Shown piece by piece: positions 26,486-34,558 of a stretch of DNA of 64,000 nucleotides; within the stretch, counting starts at the first letter, position 1, and each line of letters starts with the position of its first letter. The notes beneath the pieces were generated by a model. That model saw only the letters and a program-made list of their open reading frames with translations. It ran no database searches and was not told the DNA's origin. Made by a program: the position numbers and the translations under genes. The DNA is from JAKFEW01 sp036675505. GTDB taxonomy: Bacteria > Cyanobacteriota > Sericytochromatia > S15B-MN24 > JAQBPE01. Location of the stretch: the NCBI GenBank assembly GCA_036675505.1, contig JAKFEW010000102.1, forward strand, positions 1-64,000, given 5' to 3'.

Positions 26486-28215
26486 GCCCCCGCAGTCCTT
26501 ACGAATGGGGCCGCTCCGGAGGAGCGGATAGGGGTCCCCATTCGCCGTTCGCCCCCGAGAAGCCGAAGTCGCGGCTGACGCTGCTCGGCAAGCTCGTGCT
26601 CTACGGCGGCGGCGCCACGCTCGTGGCCGGCGGCATCGCCGCCACGGCCCTCTGGTTCTGGCGGCCGGCGCCGCAGCTGCCTGCGTTGCTGCCGGCCGAG
26701 ACCCAGGCCCTGGTGCTGCTGCGCCCGACCGTGCGCGCGCTGGTGGGGCTGCCCATGCTGCGCCAGGCCTATCCGGAGGTCTTCAACTCGTCGGAGCTGC
26801 TCCGCGTCCGCGGCGAGCTCGAACGCGAGCTGGGAGTCGTCTTCGAGCGCGACGTGCTGCCGTGGGTCGGCAGCGAGGCTGGCCTGGCGTTCCTCGGCCG
26901 GCTGGCCGGCGATGCCCGATCCGATGACACGCGCGCCGTGTTCGGCATGGCTGCGCGAGACCACAAGGCGCTCGAGGCCTGCCTCCAGAAGATCGCCGAC
27001 CGCCGTGGCCTGCTCGGCGACAAGATCGAGGCGCGGACGCATGCCGGCGCGAACTACCGCGTCGTCCGACCGGCCAGCGGCGGCCGGACCTGGGCGTTCG
27101 GCCACGTCGGTGCGATGGCCCTCGCCACGAGCGACGAGGCCACTTTCAAGGGCCTCGCCGAGCGCGCCCGCGCCAAGAAGGCGCCTTCCCTGGCCCACGA
27201 TCCGGCCTTCCGCGCGGTCGACCACGCCCTGCCGCGCGACGCCGTGCTGACGGGTTACCTGGCCGGCGGCGATGCCGCCGAGTCGTTCGCGCGCACGGCC
27301 GGCCCGAAGGCGGCCCGCGAACTCGGGCAATGGCTGGGCTCGTTCCGTGGGGCCGGCTTCGGCCTCGGCCTGCGTGGCGACGGCGTGGAGGTCGCCTGGG
27401 TGGCCTCGGTCGACACCCGGAAGCTCACCGCCGAGGCCCGCCAGGGGCTCGCGGATTTCGCCGCGCCGGTCGCCGCCGAGCTGGTCGACGACGCGCCGGC
27501 AGGCGCGATCGCCGCCCTCGCCTTCCGCTTCCCCGCCGCCGCGCGCGACGCGCTCATCGCCGCCTGGCGCGACTACCGCCGCGAGGTTCCGGCCGCGGTG
27601 GGCCTCGAGAAGGCCGGCGTCGACCTCGAGCGCGACCTCCTGGCCTGGCTGCCCGGTGATATGGGCCTGGTGGTCTTGCCGGGCGCGCCCGGCGCCTCGC
27701 TGCTGCCGCTCGACGTCTACCTGGCGAGCCGCCCGAGCCAGGCGGCCGACGCCGACGCGGGGCTCGCGCGCATCGGGGCGGCGATCGCGCGCGCTGTGCC
27801 CGGCATGGGCCTGAGCCAGACCGACGAGCAAGGCCTCCGCGTCGTCCGCGAGATGGCGTCGAACCGCCTGATGGTGGCCTACGGCCGCCAGGGTTCCGAG
27901 ATCCGCCTGGCGATCGGCGAGGGCGCCTTCAAGCGCCTCACCGGCGGCGGCGCCCGGCTCGCCGAGTCCGCGACCTACCAGGGGGTCGTGCGGCACCTGC
28001 CACGCCCCCACGCGGGCCTCTTCTTCGTGGACGTCATGGCGGCCCGCAACGCCGCGCAACCCTACCTGGCCAACCGGCCTTCCCCGCCGCCCTCGATCGC
28101 GCGCGGGCTGGACAGCTTGCGGGCTTTAGGCGGCGCTTCCAGCCCAGGCCTTTCAGACCACGGCCTGATGCATTCCAGCATGTTCTTCCACATTGTCGAG
28201 CCACAAACACCTTAG
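26482..28215 (+). CDS. DUF3352 family membrane-anchored protein
   Basis: The protein has 577 aa from a GTG overlapping the upstream stop. A short cytoplasmic N-terminus is followed by one membrane helix (about 36-56, LVLYGGGATLVAGGIAATAL). The extracytoplasmic part has the DUF3352 pattern: LLPAETQALVLLRPTVRAL at the start, repeated AF-F/DR modules and a final HAGLFFVDVMAARN. DUF3352 proteins are common in Cyanobacteria and related groups; no function is known. Coupling to a MerR-like coiled-coil protein suggests a joint role. Confidence 0.78.
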   Translation: MSPRSPYEWGRSGGADRGPHSPFAPEKPKSRLTLLGKLVLYGGGATLVAGGIAATALWFWRPAPQLPALLPAETQALVLLRPTVRALVGLPMLRQAYPEVFNSSELLRVRGELERELGVVFERDVLPWVGSEAGLAFLGRLAGDARSDDTRAVFGMAARDHKALEACLQKIADRRGLLGDKIEARTHAGANYRVVRPASGGRTWAFGHVGAMALATSDEATFKGLAERARAKKAPSLAHDPAFRAVDHALPRDAVLTGYLAGGDAAESFARTAGPKAARELGQWLGSFRGAGFGLGLRGDGVEVAWVASVDTRKLTAEARQGLADFAAPVAAELVDDAPAGAIAALAFRFPAAARDALIAAWRDYRREVPAAVGLEKAGVDLERDLLAWLPGDMGLVVLPGAPGASLLPLDVYLASRPSQAADADAGLARIGAAIARAVPGMGLSQTDEQGLRVVREMASNRLMVAYGRQGSEIRLAIGEGAFKRLTGGGARLAESATYQGVVRHLPRPHAGLFFVDVMAARNAAQPYLANRPSPPPSIARGLDSLRALGGASSPGLSDHGLMHSSMFFHIVEPQTP

Positions 28216-28572
28216 GCCGGCGCGGGCTGGAAGTGAAACTGGAAGCGCAGCAAGCGAAGTTTCTGTCAATTTCTGGTGGCTGTATTCGGCTGCTGATGTA
28301 AAGGCGGAAGGCTGAACGGCAACAATCTTCGACAATCGCAGCCTGCGAGTGCTGTCAGATGAGTCGTTCAGCTTTCTCGTGCGTAATCCAAATCTGTAAG
28401 ATTTCAATCGACTGGTGAAGCTTACAGGTTCGTCACAATTCTGGCGAAATCAACAGGCTTGAAAATGAACCGGCTTCAAGCGACAGGTATCACGACGGAA
28501 TGGTAGATTTTACAGACTTGTTCGTCCGTGCGAATTACAAGGGCTGTAAAAATGGCTGAAATTCGCTCCTGG
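28216..28572. other. AT-rich intergenic region with CTGTAA/TTACAG repeats
   Basis: This 357-bp gap is clearly lower in G+C than its surroundings. It contains CTGTAAG (28394-28400) and CTTACAG (28421-28427) as an inverted pair, and a second pair at 28506-28552. A 17-20 codon frame begins at an ATG at 28500 but has no clear ribosome binding site, so it is not called. Confidence 0.5.
28506..28552. repeat. Inverted pair GATTTTACAG ... CTGTAAAA, copy 1
   Basis: GATTTTACAG at 28506-28515 and CTGTAAAAA at 28544-28552, separated by 28 bp. An equivalent pair lies at 29460-29506. Confidence 0.6.
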
Positions 28573-29088
28573 TCAAAACTTTCCACGAATCCCCGTCCGT
28601 AGAACTTGCAGCTCTTCGAGATAAGCTTTCGACTTCGTGATCACACCGGACAGTTTGTCTGGCTCGCCAGCTTCCAGGGCCATCGCACGCCGCGCTTCCA
28701 GATCCGAAATCTCGATTCGCTTCGCCTCGATCGCGCGCTCGATATCCCGATCCGTTCGAAACTTGGCGGGATTCACCAGTCGACGCTTCCTGGAAGACGC
28801 CTTCGATTTTTCGCGCGATGCAGGCACCTTCTTGCCGGGCGTAAGCAACCAGTCGAACGAGCCATCCGTCACGCGGGCTTCGAACCACTCGCGCGCGTCT
28901 TGCTCGTCCTTGATGCTGATGCCTACAGGAAACGTATAGCCGGCCTTGAACGCCGGCGCCTCCCAGCCCACGATCACGCCTCGTTCGTCTTTGAAGACGC
29001 GTAGATCGGCGAGCAACTTCTCTTTCTTGGCGACTTTCTTGCGGTACACCTCGACGGGAACGGTACCCTGGCGGAGATCGATCGACAT
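28573..29088 (-). CDS. Hypothetical protein, lysine/arginine-rich
   Basis: The protein has 171 aa; the ATG at 29088 has AGGAGA at the right distance, which supports a real gene in this AT-richer island. Residues 25-75 (VFKDERGVIVGWEAPAFKAG, then DEQDAREWFEARV) could be a small beta-rich domain. A basic linker (KKVPASREKSKASSRKRR) leads to a C-terminal helical hairpin (RTDRDIERAIEAKRIEISD onward). There is no recognised family. Its codon use is less GC-biased than its neighbours, a sign of recent acquisition. Confidence 0.55.
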   Translation of the reverse strand: MSIDLRQGTVPVEVYRKKVAKKEKLLADLRVFKDERGVIVGWEAPAFKAGYTFPVGISIKDEQDAREWFEARVTDGSFDWLLTPGKKVPASREKSKASSRKRRLVNPAKFRTDRDIERAIEAKRIEISDLEARRAMALEAGEPDKLSGVITKSKAYLEELQVLRTGIRGKF

Positions 29089-29174
29089 GGCTTCTCCTGA
29101 ATCATCCTCTCCCAGTGAATTGCATCCACCAACCCCACCCAGGGAGATGGGGCCGCAGGCCCCGCTCTGCTAAA

Positions 29175-29340
29175 CCCTCTCCCCGGCGGGGGAGAGGGAC
29201 AGCGAGGAGCGGGTGACGACCCGCGACGAGCAGGGTGAGGGGGCTGGGCACGCCGGGTCCCTCGCGGGCCCCCTCACCCCGGCTGCGCCGGACCTCTCCC
29301 CCGGGTGGGTTCGAGGGGGAACTGGAAAGAGGGAAAGGTT
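29175..29340. repeat. GC-rich palindromic repeat cluster (REP-like)
   Basis: A perfect hairpin CCCTCTCCCC-GGCG-GGGGAGAGGG lies at 29175-29198. A second perfect pair, GGGTGAGGGGGC (29233-29244) and GCCCCCTCACCC (29268-29279), follows, then a further CTCTCCCCCGGG block to about 29310. Such CCCTCACCCC/CTCTCCC palindromes are widespread extragenic repeats in high-GC genomes. Reading frames across it are low-complexity and rejected. The rest of the 29089-29649 gap holds no gene. Confidence 0.65.
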
Positions 29341-29459
29341 GCCGGACTTGGAACTGATCCACCTGGCGGGGAACGGGGGGCTTCCAGCCCAGTATGCGCT
29401 CGGGTTCGACATGACGATTATGGCGACTCGGCCATGGATTTTGCAAGAGTGGAACCGCC

Positions 29460-29506
29460 GATTTTACAGCCTGCATCAAAGCTTTAAAATATCCAGCCCT
29501 GTAAAA
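29460..29506. repeat. Inverted pair GATTTTACAG ... CTGTAAAA, copy 2
   Basis: GATTTTACAG at 29460-29469 and CTGTAAAA at 29499-29506, separated by 29 bp. It repeats the layout of 28506-28552, 954 bp away. Confidence 0.6.
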
Positions 29507-29595
29507 TTCCACAAACCCGCATGAATAAACAATCATGCGCAACATCGCGCACTTTAAAATCACCCGCAAGATTGCCATTAAAACCCACGTTCACC

Positions 29596-29624
29596 TTGCC
29601 TCACCTCACCCCTCCCCCTATACT
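29596..29624 (+). promoter_or_regulatory. Promoter of the GH13 gene
   Basis: -35 TTGCCT (29596-29601), exact 17-bp spacer, -10 TATACT (29619-29624, 5/6). The leader is about 20 nt and carries GGAGG. Confidence 0.6.
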
Positions 29625-29649
29625 AAAGAGGACTCTCCGAGGAGGCAGC

Positions 29650-30987
29650 ATGCGCTTCAAAGACGGACCCCGGATCTACAACCTCTTCCCTCGCCTGGTC
29701 GGCTCCATGGACCGCTGGCCCGCGCACCTTCCGCGCATCCGCGAGATGGGCTTCGATTGGGTCTACGTGAACCCCTGGCACTACGCCGGGTATTCCGGCA
29801 GCCTCTACGCAGTGAAGGACTATTACGCCTATCACGCGCTCTTGGTGAACGCGAACCTCCCCGCGACACCCGAACAGCAGCTCCAGGCCTTCATCGACGC
29901 CGCGCACGCGCACGGCCTGAAGGTGATGATGGACCTGGTGGTGAACCACACGGCCTTCGACTCGGTCCTCGCGACCGAGCATCCTGAGTGGTTCATGAAG
30001 AACGAGGACGGCACGCTCAAGCGGCCTGGCTGCATGGATGGCGACGTGTGGGTGGAGTGGGGCGACCTCGTCCAGCTCGACAATGCCGGGAGTCCTGACC
30101 GGCAGGGCCTCTGGAACTACTGGCTGGGCGTCATGCGCCACAACCTAGGCCTGGGCATCGACGGCTTCCGCGCCGACGCCGCTTATCATGTGCCGCAGGA
30201 GCTGTGGGAGTTCCTGATCCCGGCCATTCGCCACGAGTTCCCGCTCACCGAGTTCTTCGCCGAGACCCTCGGCTGCCGTCCCTGGGAGCTGATCGCCTGT
30301 GCCGACGCGGGCTTCGACTATGTCTTCAACAGCGTGCGCTGGTGGGACTTCGATGCGCCCTGGCTGCTCGAGGCCCACAACAAGGTCGTCGGCGCGGCGC
30401 CCTCGATTGGCTTCCCCGAGAGCCACGACACCCAACGACTAGCTGATGAACTGGACGGCCAGGAGCCTGCGCTCAAGCAGCGATACACGTTCGCGGCCCT
30501 TTTCGCGACAGGCGTGCTGATGCCGGTGGGCTTCGAGTACGGCTTCCGGACCCGCCTGGACGTGGTCGAGACCTACCCGGACGCCTGGGAAGAACCCGCG
30601 CTCGACCTCACGGCACACATCAAGGCCGTCAATGCGCTCAAGGGCTCGGCCCGCGTCTTCAACGTCGACGGGACGCTGCTGCCGGTGAAGCTGGAGGGCG
30701 AGCCGTCGCCCGTCCGCTGTTATGTGAAGAGCACGCCCGACGCCCGCGAGAAGGCCCTTTTCCTCATCAACCTCGACCGCGAGGCCGCCCAGCCGTTCCA
30801 CCTGAAGAGCGCCGCGGACGCGGCTGGAATCCGCTCGCTGCGGGACGTTACGCCGGACGGGCAGACCTACGGGCTCGACGGCGAGGACCTCAAAGGTGAG
30901 TTGCCGCCTGCCGCGTTGCGGGTCTTCCTGGGCACCATGAGCGCGGCTCCCTCACCCGAAGGGGCAAGGGAGCCGATCGCGACATAG
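29650..30987 (+). CDS. GH13 alpha-amylase-family enzyme, GlgE-like
   Basis: The protein has 445 aa; GGAGG precedes the ATG. The opening (RIYNLFPRLVGSMDRWPAHL, then GFDWVYVNPWHYAGYSGSLY) strongly recalls the catalytic domain of GlgE maltosyltransferases. Catalytic residues are seen: Asp in GIDGFRADAAY, Glu in TEFFAETLG and Asp in FPESHDTQRL. GlgE itself is about 660 aa with an N-terminal domain that is missing here, so this is a catalytic core plus a small C-terminal beta domain. It probably acts on alpha-1,4-glucans or maltose-1-phosphate. No glg or tre genes are nearby. Confidence 0.82.
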   Translation: MRFKDGPRIYNLFPRLVGSMDRWPAHLPRIREMGFDWVYVNPWHYAGYSGSLYAVKDYYAYHALLVNANLPATPEQQLQAFIDAAHAHGLKVMMDLVVNHTAFDSVLATEHPEWFMKNEDGTLKRPGCMDGDVWVEWGDLVQLDNAGSPDRQGLWNYWLGVMRHNLGLGIDGFRADAAYHVPQELWEFLIPAIRHEFPLTEFFAETLGCRPWELIACADAGFDYVFNSVRWWDFDAPWLLEAHNKVVGAAPSIGFPESHDTQRLADELDGQEPALKQRYTFAALFATGVLMPVGFEYGFRTRLDVVETYPDAWEEPALDLTAHIKAVNALKGSARVFNVDGTLLPVKLEGEPSPVRCYVKSTPDAREKALFLINLDREAAQPFHLKSAADAAGIRSLRDVTPDGQTYGLDGEDLKGELPPAALRVFLGTMSAAPSPEGAREPIAT

Positions 30988-30997
30988 GGATTCGGAA

Positions 30998-31014
30998 GAG
31001 GAATTTTATTCCTC
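30998..31014. terminator. Short hairpin between convergent genes
   Basis: GAGGAAT-TTT-ATTCCTC is a perfect 7-bp stem overlapping the stop of the leftward gene, 11 nt after the GH13 stop. It may serve both strands. Confidence 0.4.
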
Positions 31015-31458
31015 CGCCGCGGGCTCCGCGGCTTCCGCGCTGCTCTCTTCGCCGCCCTCGGCCTGCTCGCCCTCGGTCTGCTCCGCCTCGGTCTGCTCCG
31101 CCTCGGCGGCGCCGGTCGCGGCCTTGGCCTTTGCGGCCGCGCGGCCCCGACGAGCCGGCATCACGTTGGTGAGGCTGATCGGCTGGGGCTTGGGCGGGTT
31201 GAGCAGGCGGTGCACCTGATCGACCAAGGCCTGCTTCTGCTTCTCGAGCGCGTTGGGACCACCGTCACGCAGCGCCTGGATCTCGAACGAGGCGAAGTAA
31301 GACGTCTGCAGGGCCTTGCCCTGGCGGTTGATCGTGAGCGAGCCGCGATCGGTGCCCGAGTAGATGAAGTCGGCCGTCGCGTCGACTTCGGAAAGCGCCT
31401 TGTCGAGCGCCTCCTTGAGCCATTTCAGGACGTCCAGCTGGGTTGTTTCCTTGGCCAT
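31006..31458 (-). CDS. Small protein with acidic repetitive tail, unknown function
   Basis: The protein has 150 aa; AAGGAGG precedes the ATG. Residues 1-90 look globular (LDVLKWLKEALDKALSEVDA, then DFIYSGTDRGSLTINRQGK). Residues 97-115 are Ala/Lys/Arg-rich and the last 35 form an imperfect Glu/Ala/Gln/Thr repeat (EAEQTEAEQTEGEQ). It is the last gene of the leftward signalling operon, 12 nt after the GAF histidine kinase, so a role with that kinase is possible. Confidence 0.65.
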   Translation of the reverse strand: MAKETTQLDVLKWLKEALDKALSEVDATADFIYSGTDRGSLTINRQGKALQTSYFASFEIQALRDGGPNALEKQKQALVDQVHRLLNPPKPQPISLTNVMPARRGRAAAKAKAATGAAEAEQTEAEQTEGEQAEGGEESSAEAAEPAAEE

Positions 31459-31470
31459 GCGTCAGCCTCC

Positions 31471-33618
31471 TTACGCTTCGCTCGCCACACCGACCAGCGG
31501 CAGGCGGATGGTGAAAGTGGAGCCCTGCCCCACGGACGACTGGACTTCCAGCTTTCCGTTGTGGCGCTCCACCACGGAGTAGGCGGTGGTCAGGCCGAGG
31601 CCCGTGCCCTCGCCGATGGGGCGGGTGGTGAAGAACGGATCGAAGATCTTGGAGAGGTTCTCGCGCGGGATGCCCACGCCCTGGTCGACCACGGTGATGA
31701 CCGCGTCCGTGCCCGCATGATGGAGCCGGACCCACACCTCGCCGGGGCTCGTGTAGGCCTGGCCGGCGTTCGTGAGCAGCGCCAAGAAGACCTGGTTGAG
31801 CTGCTTGCCGTAGGCGTTGAGCAGCGGCACCGTGGCGAGGTCGAGCTTGAAGGCGACCTTGTCCACGAAGCGGCCCTGTACCATCGCGACGGCGCTCTCG
31901 ATGCCCTCTTTGAGGTCGACCGGCTTGAGCTCGGCCTCGTCGTGCCCCGAGAAGGTCTTGAGGTCCGCGACGATTTTCTGGCAGCGCGTCGTGCCGTTCA
32001 GCACGCTATCGATCGTCTTCGCGACGTCCGCGGCCAGGTAGTCGTAGTCGATGTCGTCCTTCTTCTTCGCGAGCTCAGGATCGCCCGGCAGCTTCTTGTC
32101 GTACATGGCGAGCAGATCGAACATATCGGAGGTGTAGTTCCGGAGCACCTTGGTGTTGCCGAAGATGAAGTTCAGCGGGTTGTTCAGCTCATGCGCGACG
32201 CCCGCGACCATCTGGCCGAGCGAGGACATCTTCTCGGCCTGCACGAGCTGGGCCTGGGTCTTCTGCAGCTCCTGGACCGTCGCCTGGAGTTCGGCGGTGC
32301 GCTGCTTGACCTTCTCTTCGAGGCTCGCGTTCAGCTCGCTGATCGTCTGGTAGGCGTGCGCGTTCGCGAGCGCCATCGAGACCTGGCCGGCGAGGCCTTC
32401 GAGCACCTCGAGGTCGGCCGGCCCGAACGTGCGCGCGACGCTCTGGGAGCTGACGTACAGCACGCCCATCACGTCGCCGCCGGCCCGCAGCGGCGCGCAC
32501 ATGATCGAGCGGAGCTGCAGATCCATGATGCTCGCCTGGGTCGCGAAGCGCTCGTCTTCCTGCGTATCGAGCAGGGCGAGCGGCTTGCCCTCGTCGAGCA
32601 CCTGGCGGATGACGCTCTGGCTCACGCGCAGGTCGGGCAGCGCCTGGCCGGCACGGTCCATCGTGGCGAGCCGCTCGGTGCCCCAGAAGACGGCGCCTTG
32701 CTCGGCCTCCGACACGTCCAGCGCCTGGCGCAGCACCATGCCGAGGATCGTCGCGAGGTCGAGGGTGCCCGACACGGCGCGGGAGAGATCGTTCAGCTGC
32801 TCGAGGTGGTGCTTGTCTTCGTTGATTTTGCGCAGGCGGTCGTCGCCGACGACGGCGAGCGTCCAGTCACCCCACAGCGCACGCACGCCGTCGGGCTGGA
32901 ACGTCGCGTCGGGGCCGTCGACCCAGATGCAGCCGAACACCCGGCCCTGGTGGACCAGCGGCAGGGCGATCGAGGCCCGACCGGCGGCCGTGAGGGCCGA
33001 GGCTTCCTTCTCGTAGCGCACACGCTCGAGCGGCGTGCGCGCAGCGTCGGCCACGGCGCTCGCATCGCCCACAGAGGCCTGGCGGGCCACGCGGCCTTCA
33101 TCGTCGAGCGCCTGGAAGAGCGCGCGCTCGCCCTTGGCGTACTTCACGGTCCAGGCGAGCAGTTGATCGAGCTTCTCGCCTTCGAGCCGCTCGACGTCGG
33201 CCAACAGCTCGGTCCATTCTTTGCTCGCCGCCTCGTCCATGCCCGGCCCCATCTTTATGCCCGGGGCCCCGGCAGCGCCGGGGGTAGGGGTCCCCGGGCC
33301 ACCGGTGCCCGGCACGGCGGCGGCGTCGAAGGTCTCGAGGGTCATGAAGAGCAGGCCGTGCTCGTTCAGGCCGAGGTCGTAGACTTCCCAGGCGCCCTCA
33401 GGCACCACGCCCGGCGTGCGGCGGAACTCCGTCTTGAAGCGGTGGAGCCGCGGCGGCGCGATCGGGTGATCGCCGTCCAGGACCTTCAGCCACACCTGGC
33501 GCTGGGTCTGGCGATCGAGGGCCTTGAATACGTTGCCCATGCCGCCTTCGGCAACCGTCTCGAGCAGCTCGTAACGGTTGTTGATGACCTGCTTGGGCGT
33601 GGTGGAGTTACCGTACAC
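31471..33618 (-). CDS. GAF-domain histidine kinase with Ser/Thr-kinase N-lobe
   Basis: A GTG at 33618 with GGAAGGA 7 nt upstream gives 715 aa. Residues 14-98 look like the N-lobe of a Hanks-type kinase: NNRYELLETVAEGGMGNVFK (glycine loop) and VWLKVLDG (the ATP lysine, Lys45), but HRD and DFG motifs are absent. Two GAF-like domains follow (about 150-320 and 330-430), then a coiled coil. The dimerisation domain has AGVAHELNNPLNF (His about 476), and the ATPase domain has VVDQGVGIP, IFDPFFTTRP and GTGLGLT. It is probably a cytosolic sensor; there is no membrane segment. Full Ser/Thr-GAF-His kinases occur in Cyanobacteria. Confidence 0.85.
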   Translation of the reverse strand: MYGNSTTPKQVINNRYELLETVAEGGMGNVFKALDRQTQRQVWLKVLDGDHPIAPPRLHRFKTEFRRTPGVVPEGAWEVYDLGLNEHGLLFMTLETFDAAAVPGTGGPGTPTPGAAGAPGIKMGPGMDEAASKEWTELLADVERLEGEKLDQLLAWTVKYAKGERALFQALDDEGRVARQASVGDASAVADAARTPLERVRYEKEASALTAAGRASIALPLVHQGRVFGCIWVDGPDATFQPDGVRALWGDWTLAVVGDDRLRKINEDKHHLEQLNDLSRAVSGTLDLATILGMVLRQALDVSEAEQGAVFWGTERLATMDRAGQALPDLRVSQSVIRQVLDEGKPLALLDTQEDERFATQASIMDLQLRSIMCAPLRAGGDVMGVLYVSSQSVARTFGPADLEVLEGLAGQVSMALANAHAYQTISELNASLEEKVKQRTAELQATVQELQKTQAQLVQAEKMSSLGQMVAGVAHELNNPLNFIFGNTKVLRNYTSDMFDLLAMYDKKLPGDPELAKKKDDIDYDYLAADVAKTIDSVLNGTTRCQKIVADLKTFSGHDEAELKPVDLKEGIESAVAMVQGRFVDKVAFKLDLATVPLLNAYGKQLNQVFLALLTNAGQAYTSPGEVWVRLHHAGTDAVITVVDQGVGIPRENLSKIFDPFFTTRPIGEGTGLGLTTAYSVVERHNGKLEVQSSVGQGSTFTIRLPLVGVASEA

Positions 33619-33692
33619 GAAAGGGTCCTTCCGACATGGAAACAAGGGGGAATCATACCCGATCCGGGTAGACCCCACCAGGCCGCTGGGAT

Positions 33693-34541
33693 TCAGAGGT
33701 CGTAGGGCGAGCTGGGGTCCTCGGCGAGCGCCGGGTTGCCCTCGATCGGCAAGACAATGGTGAAGGTCGTGCCGTTCCCCGGGACCGAGACGACGTCCAG
33801 GCGCCCACCGTGTTTCTCGACGATGCGCTTGGAGATCGGCAGGCCGAGGCCGGTCCCGTCGGTCGGCGATTTGGTGGAGAAATACGGCTCGAAGATGCGC
33901 GGCAGCACGTCGGCGGGGATGCCCTCGCCGGTGTCCTGCACCTCGATGACCGCGCATCCGTCTTCGGACCGGCTGCGGAGGTAGATCAGGCCCTTGTCCT
34001 TGATCGCCTGGCAGGCATTGATGAGCAGGTTCATGAGCACCTGCTGCAGCTGGCCGGTGATGCCCATGACGGGCGGCAGCTTGTCGATTTCGAGCTTGAA
34101 CTCGACCTTCTGGCGGTACGAGCTCTCGACCAGCCGGACCGTCGAGTTGAGGATGCCCTTGAGGTCGACCGGCCCGACTTCCGGGCTGTTCGCGATCGAA
34201 AAGCGGCGCAGCTCGTCGACGAGCGTGCGCGCCCGGTTGGCGCCTTCCTGACAGCTCGTCAGGATGCGCGGCAGGTCCTGCTGGACGTACGGGAGGTCGA
34301 TCTCCTCGATGCAGGCCTGGATCTCGGGGTTGGTCACCCCGGCCGCCTCGTAGAGCGCGATCAGCTTCGCCAGCTGCGTGACGTACTCATCCAACACGTG
34401 GAGGTTCGCGTTGACGATGGTCAGCGGGTTGTTCAGCTCATGGATCACGCCCGCGACGAGCTGACCGAGCTGGTGGATGCGCTCGGATTGCACGAGCTGC
34501 CCCGTATTCAACCTACGCGGCGTGGACGACGACGAACTCAT
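33693..34541 (-). CDS. Soluble histidine kinase
   Basis: The protein has 282 aa. It consists of a HisKA-like domain with His34 in AGVIHELNNPLTI and an ATPase domain with NLLINACQAI, VQDTGEGIP, IFEPYFSTKSP and GTGLGLPISK. There is no sensor or membrane segment; input probably comes from partner proteins. It lies 17 nt after the REC-PilZ gene and 74 nt before the GAF histidine kinase, with which it shares the HELNNPL signature. It likely phosphorylates one or both receiver proteins encoded upstream. Confidence 0.88.
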   Translation of the reverse strand: MSSSSSTPRRLNTGQLVQSERIHQLGQLVAGVIHELNNPLTIVNANLHVLDEYVTQLAKLIALYEAAGVTNPEIQACIEEIDLPYVQQDLPRILTSCQEGANRARTLVDELRRFSIANSPEVGPVDLKGILNSTVRLVESSYRQKVEFKLEIDKLPPVMGITGQLQQVLMNLLINACQAIKDKGLIYLRSRSEDGCAVIEVQDTGEGIPADVLPRIFEPYFSTKSPTDGTGLGLPISKRIVEKHGGRLDVVSVPGNGTTFTIVLPIEGNPALAEDPSSPYDL

Positions 34542-34558
34542 GGCCCTTCTTCCCCCTA

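Noticed and set aside
29089..29649. Short frames crossing the palindromic repeats
   Set aside because: Low complexity, no ribosome binding site, and they follow the repeat sequence rather than a protein pattern.
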